Origin: Glaciecola sp. 33A
Lineage (GTDB): Bacteria > Pseudomonadota > Gammaproteobacteria > Enterobacterales > Alteromonadaceae
Length of the DNA stretch: 64,000 bases
Direction: 5' to 3'
NCBI RefSeq assembly: GCF_002836745.1
Contig: NZ_PJAR01000040.1
Coordinates: 62,001 to 126,000, forward strand
Shown here piece after piece: positions 47,095-54,844 of the stretch. The translations under genes and the position numbers were made by a program. Below the pieces are notes generated by a model. It did no database searches, was not told where the DNA came from, and saw only the letters and a program-made list of their open reading frames with translations. Positions within the stretch are counted from its first letter, which is position 1; the number at the start of each line of letters is the position of its first letter.

Positions 47095-47283
47095 GTGGCA
47101 TCTAACATCCCATCGACCAGGCATAGTGTGCTGGAACGTCATGGTACTAGGCGGTTTTACCGTTTTTTATCGATACTTTGGATCTGCACTTGGGGATTAT
47201 TCATGACAATTGAACTGACCGTCAGAATACACCCTGAAGTCGTAAAATGGGCTATTCGTTTAGCTTTTATTTTACTTCTTTAG
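47095..47283 (+). CDS. Small cassette-encoded membrane peptide
   Basis: 62 residues from a GTG at 47095. A basic N-terminus (RHSVLERHGTRRFYRFL) is followed by a hydrophobic helix (SILWICTWGLFMTIELT) and a short second one at the C-terminus. The gene fills the interval between two attC-like sites, which supports it as a cassette gene. No family recognised. Confidence 0.5.
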   Translation: MASNIPSTRHSVLERHGTRRFYRFLSILWICTWGLFMTIELTVRIHPEVVKWAIRLAFILLL

Positions 47284-47333
47284 GTAGTGGGCAAAGGGGA
47301 CGAGACACCGTCCCCAATGTTTTTCTAATACAC

Positions 47334-47429
47334 ACATAACAAGCAAATCAACAAAGACTAAAAACAGCGGGCTGTTAGATCCGCTCCATTTTAGCCCACT
47401 ATTTTTAGCCTGTTATTTGGGCGTAAGGC
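47334..47429 (+). repeat. attC-like site 2
   Basis: The left arm CAAATCAACAAAGACTAAAA continues ACAGCGGGCT and pairs with the right arm AGCCCACTATTTTTAGCC and TGTTATTTG. The loop between them contains GATCCGCTCCATTTT. The 5' core ACATAAC and the 3' core GCGTAAGG are near the consensus (one base off GTTRRRY). It strongly resembles the site at 50046-50145. Confidence 0.75.
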
Positions 47430-47484
47430 GACATGGTCGCAATGTTGTTATCGATTTGAGTTTGTTAAAACAAATAGGAAGTTT

Positions 47485-48486
47485 ATGGATAAGCGTTATC
47501 AGGTTTTTGTTAGTTCTACGTATATTGATCTTCGAGAAGAAAGGCAGAGTGTCTTGCAAACTTTGATGGAAATGGATTGCATTCCTGCGGGAATGGAATT
47601 ATTTCCAGCAGCAGATGAAGAACAGTGGGAATTTATCAAGAGAATCATTGATGACTGCGATTATTACTTGTTAATAATCGGTGGCCGTTATGGTTCAACA
47701 GCTGATGATGGGCTCAGCTATACAGAAAAAGAATTTGATTACGCTGTTAGTAAAGGTATAAAAGTAATAGCTTTATTGCATAAAGCACCAGATGAATTAC
47801 CAAGGTCGAAATCAGAAACTGAAGAAAGTAATTATCAAAAACTACAAGATTTTCGAGATAAAGTAAGCGACGGTCGATTAATTCGTTTTTGGGATAATCC
47901 AGCACAGTTGCCTGGTGAAGTTTCTCTTAGTCTAAACAAAACCATGAAAATGTTTCCTGCTATAGGCTGGCTACGAGCTGATTCTTCGGCTTCGCCTGAA
48001 TTATTAGCTGAAATAAATGAATTGAGAAAAGAGAATAATAGTTTAAAAACGCAATTAACTGAAAGTAATGCACCCACAACAATCATACCTGAAACTGAGT
48101 TAGCAAATTTCGATAGCAAAATAATACTAAAAGGCGATTATAGTATTGATGCCAAAAGTTTTCACAACGATACTCGATATTCCACTTGGTCTAAAGAAAC
48201 TACTTGGGAAGAACTTTTTGGCACTATTTCACCATTCTTAGTTGATCGGCCATATGAAACCTCAGTTAATGAGTTTATAGCCTCTCATTATAGTGGCATC
48301 GATACGAACAATTATAAAATCGATAGCCTGTTGGTCGATACGCAGGTGTTATTTACTATTCGTATTCAGTTTGTAGCATTAAATTTAATCACTGTTAATA
48401 ACGAAGATACAATATCTAAGTGGGAGTTAACAGGTGTGGGTACTAATAAAATGTTGGAGGCTAGAGTTGTTAGGGCGAGTGAATAA
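47485..48486 (+). CDS. DUF4062 (TIR-like) protein in an integron cassette
   Basis: 333 residues. The N-terminal DUF4062 domain (about 4-110) has [17 protein letters not shown] at the start and [10 protein letters not shown] in the second strand region, a fold related to TIR/SLOG-type nucleotide-handling modules common in defence proteins. A coiled coil ([13 protein letters not shown], about 178-192) links to an unassigned C-terminal domain of about 130 residues. It lies between two attC-type sequences, so it appears to be cassette-borne. A role in phage or stress defence is an inference from the domain's usual company. The effector activity is untested. Confidence 0.82.
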   Translation: MDKRYQVFVSSTYIDLREERQSVLQTLMEMDCIPAGMELFPAADEEQWEFIKRIIDDCDYYLLIIGGRYGSTADDGLSYTEKEFDYAVSKGIKVIALLHKAPDELPRSKSETEESNYQKLQDFRDKVSDGRLIRFWDNPAQLPGEVSLSLNKTMKMFPAIGWLRADSSASPELLAEINELRKENNSLKTQLTESNAPTTIIPETELANFDSKIILKGDYSIDAKSFHNDTRYSTWSKETTWEELFGTISPFLVDRPYETSVNEFIASHYSGIDTNNYKIDSLLVDTQVLFTIRIQFVALNLITVNNEDTISKWELTGVGTNKMLEARVVRASE

Positions 48487-48496
48487 AGTTTGTAGC

Positions 48497-48530
48497 TAAT
48501 TGTCGCCTAACAACACGCCCTGAGGTGGAC
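48497..48530 (+). repeat. Left half of an attC-like site at the IS110 junction
   Basis: Right after the DUF4062 stop, GTCGCCTAACAACACGCC and GAGGTGGACAACA look like the 5' core and arm of an attC site, but no matching right arm follows before the IS110-family transposase gene. Part of a possible partner, TGTTCCACCT, occurs beyond the element near 49993. The site seems split by the insertion. Confidence 0.4.
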
Positions 48531-48542
48531 AACAAGTATCAT

Positions 48543-49805
48543 TTAGCTATTAACTGCAAATGTTAATAGCGGCGAACCTCTTCGTTTTAAGGCTTCTAAG
48601 TATTTCGATTCATTATACGGCGTGATCGTTTTCCAACACCTAAATACGATCCGAATCCACTTGAAAGCCAGTGATCTGATTATACTGTTATGCGGTTTTC
48701 CTTTGCTTTTTTGTTGGTCATAATAAGCCTTTGCCCAAAATGAATAACGTATCGAAAAACCAGCCCATTCAACAAAGGTCTGCCTTAAAAAGGTAGGGCA
48801 ACTATAACGCCAGTGTGTCCACATTTTCTTACCACTTCGTTCAATGACTGGCGCAATCCCTGCGTATTTTTGTAGCTCAGAGGCATCATTATAACGGTCT
48901 CTATTACTGCCGAAAGCGACTAATAAACGTGGCGCAAGTTGTGGACCTGCACCAGGGAAACTATCGAAAATCACTTTGTCATCATGTGACTTATAGGCCA
49001 GTTTTATAGTTTTATCTAACGACTCAATCCCTTTTAGTAAAATTCTAAATTGTGCGATTAGCACTTCAACTACTAATTGGTTTGGTTCTATAACCCCGAT
49101 ATCTTCAGTTAATGGCATCGCACTTTTGATGCTTAAAATCCGCGCGTCATTTACATGCGCATAATGTGAATTATGACTGTTAAAAAAGTCTAAGAGTGTT
49201 TGTTTTTTTGCTCTTTTAACCTTGGTAAGTGAAGACCATTTACTGATAAAGTCACAGAAGATAAAGGTGTCTTTTTCTTTAAACCATTCAAGGGCTTGAG
49301 GATAATAATTCTTTAAGGTGGCGGTTATCTTATTTGATAAATTTACGCTATCTTGAACTAAACTTCGACGGTATTCAACTAACTGTGCAAGTGATCGCAT
49401 AGCAGCTGACTCAGGCTCAATAATACATAGTTTTTCCATATGCAGTGTGAGTATTTCGACTTGTAATAGTGCATCAGAGGGGTCATCTTTCGCATTACTT
49501 GGCGTAAAGACTTTACGGTAATTAGCTACGGATGAAGGATTGATGGTAAATAATGTGAGATGGGTATATTTGGATAAAGCATAAATGAGGGGACCTTTTT
49601 TGAGTTCGCAAGCCACGGCAATTTTTTGGCTCGGGTAACGCTGTTTAAGGCTCATTGCCCAGTCATGCAATGCTTCAGGTTTGCTCTTAATAATAGAATA
49701 GTGGTACTTTTGTGAGTCGAGAACGTGTTCACAGACATCATGTTTCTTATCGGCCCAATCAATGCCAATCAACACAGCGAAATCATCAACGTTATATGCT
49801 TTCAT
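48543..49805 (-). CDS. IS110-family transposase (DEDD recombinase)
   Basis: 420 residues. The N-terminal DEDD domain has GIDWADKKHDVCEH with the first Asp, an ACELKKGPLI segment with the Glu, and NAKDDPSDALL with the Asp pair. The C-terminal transposase-20 domain has FDSFPGAGPQLAPRLLVAFG and KYAGIAPVIERSGK with the expected Ser region. The frame is intact. IS110/IS1111 elements lack simple terminal repeats, so the ends are not called; they lie between about 48520 and 49980. Some IS1111 relatives target attC sites, which fits its place in this cluster. Confidence 0.9.
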   Translation of the reverse strand: MKAYNVDDFAVLIGIDWADKKHDVCEHVLDSQKYHYSIIKSKPEALHDWAMSLKQRYPSQKIAVACELKKGPLIYALSKYTHLTLFTINPSSVANYRKVFTPSNAKDDPSDALLQVEILTLHMEKLCIIEPESAAMRSLAQLVEYRRSLVQDSVNLSNKITATLKNYYPQALEWFKEKDTFIFCDFISKWSSLTKVKRAKKQTLLDFFNSHNSHYAHVNDARILSIKSAMPLTEDIGVIEPNQLVVEVLIAQFRILLKGIESLDKTIKLAYKSHDDKVIFDSFPGAGPQLAPRLLVAFGSNRDRYNDASELQKYAGIAPVIERSGKKMWTHWRYSCPTFLRQTFVEWAGFSIRYSFWAKAYYDQQKSKGKPHNSIIRSLAFKWIRIVFRCWKTITPYNESKYLEALKRRGSPLLTFAVNS

Positions 49806-50045
49806 TTTGAAGCTCCTAAGCGTAAAGTTAATAGTGGAATGTGCTTAAATCTCATTTCTCGCAGGTCTTATAGATAGTCGTGGTAGGCAATCCCTGAGTA
49901 TGCGTTTTGAAATGAGTTGCTCTGTTGGCTCGAACGTCTTGTTAAAAACATTGAATGTTTGAAATTAAATATTCGTAACCAACAGAAGCATGTTCCACCT
50001 AATCTAATAGTAAGTTACTTTAGTCAATTAGGTGGCTTGGTCGAA

Positions 50046-50145
50046 CTATAAGCAAATTAACAAGGACAAAAAACAGTTGGTTTTTGCTCCTTCGTCGCTT
50101 ATTTTAATCAACTATTTTTTGCTTGTTATTTGGGCGTTAATGCCC
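50046..50145 (+). repeat. attC-like site 3
   Basis: AAGCAAATTAACAAGGAC and AAAAAACAGTTGG pair with CAACTATTTTTTGC and TTGTTATTTGGGC across a loop with GCTCCTTCGTCGC. The 3' core is GCGTTAATG. Layout and sequence match the site at 47334-47429 closely, so they are members of one attC family. It marks the right end of the cassette cluster. Confidence 0.78.
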
Positions 50146-50188
50146 GCTATAGAGCATAGCCCTACCAGAAACCAAATATCTCCAATGA

Positions 50189-50305
50189 CAACTGAGCGCT
50201 CAAAGCTTGCTGCCAGCAATTGGGCATAGTGATTTAAAAATGACATTGCGATATGCTCACTTAGCGCTAGAGCTTAAAGCAGCAGCAGTTAATTTGATTG
50301 GTTAG
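50189..50305 (+). pseudogene. C-terminal tail of a phage-type tyrosine recombinase
   Basis: Thirty-eight codons without a start encode IGHSDLKMTLRYAHLALELK, the His-x-x-x and Tyr-containing motif at the C-terminus of integrases (GHS...TxRYAHL with the nucleophile Tyr), then stop at 50303-50305. The rest of the gene is missing, cut off at the attC boundary. It differs from IntI, which has a different tail, so it belonged to the neighbouring integrative element rather than the integron. Confidence 0.8.
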
Positions 50306-50323
50306 AAATAATAGGAAGTAAGT

Positions 50324-51220
50324 TTGAAAAAGTATTATAGATTGTCTGAATTAAAGGATGCTTTTGGCATAACTCATGAAGACGTTAAATATTTAAATTC
50401 AGAAACGGATATCTCGTTTTGTCTTTATTGTAAAACAACAAAAATAGTTCTTGGTGGTTATCAAGAAGGTAAATTCTGTGCTTTTGGTAAAGCTAACTAT
50501 TCTGGCTTGATTTCAATGAAAAGATATCAACAAACTAAAGTATTCGAAACAAACAAAGTGAGCCTAACTCAATCAACTATTTTACAAAAAGGTAAAGTCA
50601 CACAATGTTCTTTTGATAATCCCTTTAGCGTTGCGCTACCCAATAAAGTATTGAAAGAATGGTACTCGGCACCTTTTGATAAAATACAATTCGATAAAAT
50701 TCCTTTTTGCTTCTATCCTGAAGAAAGAAAAAGCTTGTTAAAGCAATTTTATAAAATGATAGATGAATTTCCTGATAATAAAATATCATTAGAACCTTTA
50801 TCTTTTTATGAACCTGATAAACCGATTACAAAGGAGCTTTTTGATAATTGGCAATCATTTACATTTGATGATGTTTGCATTATTTCAGATGAATTAATTA
50901 AAGCGCGAACTTATTTGTCAGATAATTCTCCAGCCACACTGGAAGATCATGAGCATTTAGCAAGGATTACAAATACAAGCAATCGACCAATTGATGTTTT
51001 GTTAACAAAGCTACTCAAGCATTTTCCAGCCGATAAGCCTGCGAATGTTTGGGAGAAGTTAAAAGATGATTTGAACAAAGAGCCTAGAATTCTAGACATT
51101 GATGAAATAATCGATGAAATTGACTTAGACACACTTTATTGGTTCGATGATAATTCAGAGATAAAAACAATAAAAAATAAAAGTTTTTATAATCTAATTA
51201 ATAAGCTGAAAATAAATTAA
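50324..51220 (+). CDS. Unknown element protein, paralogue of 21430-22053
   Basis: 298 residues, very A+T-rich. The N-terminal 120 residues match the protein at 21430 (YYRLSELKDAFGI, GGYQEGKFCAFGKANYSGLI, VALPNKVLKEWY). The rest is helical and charged, with DEIIDEIDLDTLYWFDD near residues 265-281. I do not recognise a family. It is followed at once by a perfect hairpin, then by AlpA-like and replication genes. A regulatory or replication-accessory role is plausible but unsupported. Confidence 0.7.
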   Translation: MKKYYRLSELKDAFGITHEDVKYLNSETDISFCLYCKTTKIVLGGYQEGKFCAFGKANYSGLISMKRYQQTKVFETNKVSLTQSTILQKGKVTQCSFDNPFSVALPNKVLKEWYSAPFDKIQFDKIPFCFYPEERKSLLKQFYKMIDEFPDNKISLEPLSFYEPDKPITKELFDNWQSFTFDDVCIISDELIKARTYLSDNSPATLEDHEHLARITNTSNRPIDVLLTKLLKHFPADKPANVWEKLKDDLNKEPRILDIDEIIDEIDLDTLYWFDDNSEIKTIKNKSFYNLINKLKIN

Positions 51221-51257
51221 TTAGTCCTAGGACTCCTCAAAGGAGTCCTAGGACTAA
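51221..51257 (+). terminator. Perfect 17-bp inverted repeat with 3-base loop
   Basis: TTAGTCCTAGGACTCCT (51221-51237), loop CAA, then its exact complement to 51257. It begins on the base after the stop codon of the preceding gene. The right arm is not followed by a T tract, so an ordinary intrinsic terminator is uncertain. A nicking or cruciform site for the HUH endonuclease encoded downstream is an alternative. Confidence 0.55.
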
Positions 51258-51306
51258 CCCAACCACTTAAAGTCCTCCATGAACTTAAACGTACATGGAG
51301 GCAATC

Positions 51307-51552
51307 ATGCCCACTACACAAAACAAACGTGCACTATCTGAAATAGAAACAGCCGAATATATCGGTATGAGTCGTTCTTTCTTACGTCAATCACGTATGG
51401 AAGGAAACCGCGAAACCAGAACTCCTGCGCCACCATTTATTAAAATTGGTCGTGCTGTGCGTTACTTAAAGGATGATTTGGATAATTGGTTAAATAGCTT
51501 TTGTCGCTTAGAGCATTTAGGTCAAAACCCTCTAGGGGGTGAACATGTCTAA
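51307..51552 (+). CDS. AlpA-like / excisionase-type helix-turn-helix protein
   Basis: 81 residues from the ATG at 51307. An ATG at 51295 is upstream, but a GGAGG at 51297-51301 spaces properly to 51307. The MerR/AlpA-like helix-turn-helix is seen in SEIETAEYIGMSRSFLRQSR and FIKIGRAVRYLKDDLDNWL, the pattern of phage excisionase-type regulators. It overlaps the next gene by 8 bases. It probably controls the integrase or the replication operon. Confidence 0.85.
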   Translation: MPTTQNKRALSEIETAEYIGMSRSFLRQSRMEGNRETRTPAPPFIKIGRAVRYLKDDLDNWLNSFCRLEHLGQNPLGGEHV

Positions 51553-51844
51553 GTTAACTAAAGAGCAAGTGCGTTTATTAATTTGGTTGTCATGGACTGA
51601 AACCCACTTTGAGATTTGTCGCGAGGCGGGTTATTCCTATCGAAAAGTAAATGGCCTTAATACTTACGTTAATGATAATGGTGAGCCTTTCAAGTTTGAT
51701 ATACGCACCTTGAACAAGCTCGTTAACGAAAACCTTGTAACAAGTGAATTGGTTTATCCTTTTGGCATAAAGCACGAGCACTACTTTTTGACCGAACCGG
51801 GTCAAGCTTACGTGTCAATGATGGCGTGTTCCGTAAGCACATGA
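51545..51844 (+). CDS. Small hypothetical protein coupled to the replication gene
   Basis: 99 residues from the ATG at 51545, overlapping the AlpA-like gene, and its TGA overlaps the replication gene start by ATGA. The sequence (LLIWLSWTETHFEICREAGY, IRTLNKLVNENLVTSELVYP, KHEHYFLTEPG) resembles a winged-helix fold with a final hydrophilic turn. No family recognised. Tight coupling suggests a role in replication control. Confidence 0.7.
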   Translation: MSKLTKEQVRLLIWLSWTETHFEICREAGYSYRKVNGLNTYVNDNGEPFKFDIRTLNKLVNENLVTSELVYPFGIKHEHYFLTEPGQAYVSMMACSVST

Positions 51845-53532
51845 GTATTTTCAAGGAAAAATTAATTGTAAAGGCCATTAATGATAACGATACTTTTTTA
51901 GCGCCTTACTTAGCACAAGTGGATAGAGCGGATGCTCAGTTTATTACGAATAAGCTAACGCATTTTTCTAACCTTATTAAAAGTACTATTTTAACAGAGG
52001 CTTTTAATAAATCGACAAACTATGACCGTAATAGACATATTTTGGATACCTCAGCAAAGCTCGCTAGTTTTTTGCCCAAAAAATTGGCGCATATGTTCTT
52101 TTGTTTTGATGATGATATTAACGTCAAAGCGAAAGCTTGCGCGAATTACTGCCGACAAATTGTCATTGATCCGAAAAAAACTGCCTTCATTCATGTCCAC
52201 CAGAGTAAATCCGTTAACGGAATTTCACCCTTTGTTCGCTATGCCATGAGCGAAAAGGATAGCGAGTTCGCTACAGCAGAGCAAAAAACCGTATACACGT
52301 TTTTATCACGTTACGTCGAATCATATAAAATAAACCCAATTGAATTAAACAAAACCATACAAATTTCAGGGTGCCTAAAGCGGTATTCAGATAATCGTTG
52401 GTGGTTACGAAAATTTCGCAAACTTATTACTCAAGTAAACGAAAAAGCGGCAATTCAATTAAATTTCGTTAACAGTAAAAGACAAGTTTACGCGAGCAAC
52501 ATAACGACTAAAAATCGAATTGCGCAACGACTACGAAATGACGAGCTACTCAGTTCAAGCTTTATCATTAACGAACAAGGTCAACGCTATTCTTTAAAGG
52601 ATATATCAGACCTAAACGTATCGAACCCCAAAGTACGAAAAGACGAACTTATATGTCGCGCAAGAGGCTTTGAAAATCTTGCTAAAGACTTAGGCCATGA
52701 AGCGTTGTTTACTACAATAACGTGTCCTTCAAAATATCATCGTGCCTTTTCAAAATCAGGAGCCACTAATCCAAAATGGCAAGGGCTTATGCCTGATGAA
52801 GCGAACGAGTATTTAAATCATCAATGGCAAAAAGCGCGAGCAGAGTTTAAACGTCAAGATATAACCCCTTATGGTTTTCGTGTGGTTGAGCCGCAACATG
52901 ATGGAACACCTCATTGGCATATGTTGTTTTTCATTGAAGGCGAAAAGCTTCAAGCCTTACAAGATATTATTCGCCATTACGCCTTAGAGGTTGATGGTGA
53001 TGAAAAAGGGGCAGCAGAAAACCGTTGTGACTTTAAAAAAATTGACCCAACAAAAGGCTCGGCAACAGGCTATATTCTCAAGTACATTGTTAAAAATATT
53101 GATGGTGAAGGAGTAGGAGAAGATAAGTTTGGTAATGATTCGATACTTGTAGCACAACGTATTGATGCGTGGGCTTCATGTTGGTGTATTCGACAGTTTC
53201 AACAAATTGGTGGTGCAAGTGTTTCGATATGGCGTGAATTAAGACGATTACGCACTAAGTTTATGGATAAAAAAGATTCGTTATTAGAGCAAGCGCGTTT
53301 TGCTGCGGACAATAGCGATTGGCAAGCTTATACCCTCGCGATGGGCGGCATTCATACCAAACAAAAAAATAGACCTATTCAATTGCATTATGACTTGAAT
53401 ATTAATGAACAAACAGGCGAATGCTTACAAAGTTATTATGATGGTGAGCTGATACTCAAAGTTAAAGGGTTATGGTTCGCAGGTAAAGCGGTTGTCACTC
53501 GTCATTACCAATGGAAAATAGAAAAGGCTTAA
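51841..53532 (+). CDS. HUH replication endonuclease, phage gpA-like
   Basis: 563 residues from the ATG at 51841 that overlaps the previous stop; a frame from 51826 is less likely. The HUH motif is HWH at 358-360 in GTPHWHMLFF, and the tyrosines are Tyr411 and Tyr415 in GYILKYIVKN, giving the YxxxY pair of P2 gpA-type initiators. Such proteins nick one strand and covalently start rolling-circle replication. A five-copy iteron array lies directly downstream. It is the core of the element. Confidence 0.9.
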   Translation: MSIFKEKLIVKAINDNDTFLAPYLAQVDRADAQFITNKLTHFSNLIKSTILTEAFNKSTNYDRNRHILDTSAKLASFLPKKLAHMFFCFDDDINVKAKACANYCRQIVIDPKKTAFIHVHQSKSVNGISPFVRYAMSEKDSEFATAEQKTVYTFLSRYVESYKINPIELNKTIQISGCLKRYSDNRWWLRKFRKLITQVNEKAAIQLNFVNSKRQVYASNITTKNRIAQRLRNDELLSSSFIINEQGQRYSLKDISDLNVSNPKVRKDELICRARGFENLAKDLGHEALFTTITCPSKYHRAFSKSGATNPKWQGLMPDEANEYLNHQWQKARAEFKRQDITPYGFRVVEPQHDGTPHWHMLFFIEGEKLQALQDIIRHYALEVDGDEKGAAENRCDFKKIDPTKGSATGYILKYIVKNIDGEGVGEDKFGNDSILVAQRIDAWASCWCIRQFQQIGGASVSIWRELRRLRTKFMDKKDSLLEQARFAADNSDWQAYTLAMGGIHTKQKNRPIQLHYDLNINEQTGECLQSYYDGELILKVKGLWFAGKAVVTRHYQWKIEKA

Positions 53533-53544
53533 AAGCGCATTTAG

Positions 53545-53700
53545 GCTAAAGCCCAAACTCAACCAATATTAAGCTAAAGCCTAAAAAAGTAATAAAACAA
53601 CACTTATTGACAACTCAAGAACACCTAAAAATAGGCTTTAGCTAGAAAACAGGCTTTAGCCCGACTCAAAACACTCCACTATCAATTTTTTAGGCTTTAG
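53545..53700. repeat. Iteron-like array downstream of the replication gene
   Basis: Five copies of AGGCTTTAGC or its complement lie at 53545-53553 and 53573-53582 (as GCTAAAGCC(T)) and at 53633-53642, 53651-53660 and 53692-53700 (as AGGCTTTAG(C)). The two orientations face each other, so pairs can form hairpins. Position next to the HUH gene suggests a replication origin or autoregulatory site. Confidence 0.7.
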
Positions 53701-53908
53701 TTAGTCGAATGCCAGAATGGCAGAGATGCTTTTACTTGGAGTTCTGTAAATAACTGTACCAAAACCTTATATTTTATAATTTAAAAAGAGTAATTTAACA
53801 AAATAAAGTTTGTGGAAGATATTACTAATCGTTGTTTTAAGTAAGGGGTAATAAATTAGTATTAAAGTTATATTCAAAAAGCAATGTTAAGCTCTTCTAA
53901 ATAATTAG

Positions 53909-54844
53909 CTACTTATCAGTTTTACCTTTTATTTTATCAATAATTGCTTGACCATACTTTTTTTGTAACCGGATCAGAAACTCTGGTTCTATATGATATG
54001 CAAAAGATAACTGCCCTTGTAAATTTGAGATTTTAGTTTGCTCTAACGTACCAATAGAAAATTTATGAACCAATGATGAAATCTCTCGTTTCTTTTTTCT
54101 TCCTAAAGACAGCAATCCATCATTTGTTAAAGTTACTCCAGTGATATGCCTGTTATGTTTTCTAGATGAAAATACAGTCTTGGAGCTGTTTACTTTTATC
54201 GTTCCTCTAGTTGCGTCATGTAACCTTTCTTGAATTGTTTTAGGAACATCGAATAGTGAATTTCTAACATTTGTTGAAAAAGCAAGGTCATCAGCATACC
54301 TTGTGTAGGTAATTTTATTATTAATACAATATTTTAAAACTATTTCATCAAATGTGGACATTACAAAATTTGAAATTAAAGGAGAGCTAGGTGCTCCAAT
54401 GCTTAATCTGAATACATCCTCACCTCGACTTTTACGAAAAAGAATATATCTTAAAAAAGCCTTTTCTTTTACGGTGAATTTAATTTCTCTTTGCTTGCAA
54501 ATATAAAAAAATAATAGTGGTTTAATTGAGGGGAAGAAATCTTCAAAATCCATTTTCAAAAGGTATTTATTTTTCGAATGAGCGGCTGCGTTATCTTTTA
54601 TACTTAAGCCTCTTCTATACCCTGTTGCAGCGTCGTTTACATATAATTTGTTTTCTAAATATTGAACACATAGGCGCTGAATAAGCTTTAATTCTTTTGA
54701 TGGGTGAGCAATCGTTCTAAAGCCTTTACCGTTTCTCTTAGGTATATCATATACCTTGTATCTATAGGGGGCTGTTGAAGAAAATTTTTCTAAATCACTC
54801 TCACTTATTAATAGTGAATCAGATAGAAATACATAGATACTCAT
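53909..54844 (-). CDS. Retron reverse transcriptase
   Basis: 311 residues. The retron-specific NAAAH is at 85-89, YADD catalytic Asp185-Asp186 in YTRYADDLAFS, and LLKMDFEDFFPSI near 95-107 carries the first catalytic Asp. A HITGVTL stretch near 233-239 replaces the VTG motif used for RNA recognition. Length and motif order are those of retron reverse transcriptases, which start from a branching G in the msr RNA. It overlaps the effector gene by 4 bases, and the RNA gene lies upstream, so the three form one operon. Confidence 0.95.
   Translation of the reverse strand: MSIYVFLSDSLLISESDLEKFSSTAPYRYKVYDIPKRNGKGFRTIAHPSKELKLIQRLCVQYLENKLYVNDAATGYRRGLSIKDNAAAHSKNKYLLKMDFEDFFPSIKPLLFFYICKQREIKFTVKEKAFLRYILFRKSRGEDVFRLSIGAPSSPLISNFVMSTFDEIVLKYCINNKITYTRYADDLAFSTNVRNSLFDVPKTIQERLHDATRGTIKVNSSKTVFSSRKHNRHITGVTLTNDGLLSLGRKKKREISSLVHKFSIGTLEQTKISNLQGQLSFAYHIEPEFLIRLQKKYGQAIIDKIKGKTDK

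Larger units (their letters stand above)
45804..50145 (+). mobile_element. Integron cassette cluster without integrase (CALIN-like), partly decayed
   Basis: Several small genes of unrelated kind are separated by attC-like imperfect hairpins (46941-47029, 47334-47429, 50046-50145). Core motifs also pair: GTTATATGCC (45804-45813) and GGCATATAA (46094-46102) flank the first small gene. The sites at 47334 and 50046 share AAGCAAAT, AACAA, AAAAACAG, CTATTTTT and TGTTATTTGGGCGT in the same positions, as cassette sites of one lineage do. Genes of about 60-330 codons with compact spacers, a TIR-like cassette and an IS110 insertion are typical. No intI is in the window. Confidence 0.7.
50189..53700 (+). 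mobile_element. Integrative element relic with HUH replication module
   Basis: Integrase tail, unknown gene, hairpin, AlpA-like regulator, small gene, gpA-type replication endonuclease and iteron array lie in one direction with overlapping genes. This is the layout of a small self-replicating integrative element or phage satellite. The integrase has been mostly deleted, so it is probably no longer mobile alone. The retron to its right may be cargo. A+T content is higher than in the flanking core genes. Confidence 0.65.

Noticed and set aside
50032-50229. A 65-codon open frame across attC-like site 3
   Set aside because: It runs through the palindromic site and the integrase remnant in another frame and has no coding character of its own.
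50189-50305. Integron integrase (IntI) remnant
   Set aside because: The tail TLRYAHLALELKAAAVNLIG is of the phage-integrase type; IntI proteins end differently and carry an extra internal patch.
53545-53700. CRISPR or integron attC interpretation of the repeats after rep
   Set aside because: Units are only 9-10 bases with uneven spacing, in both orientations, and fit iterons better.
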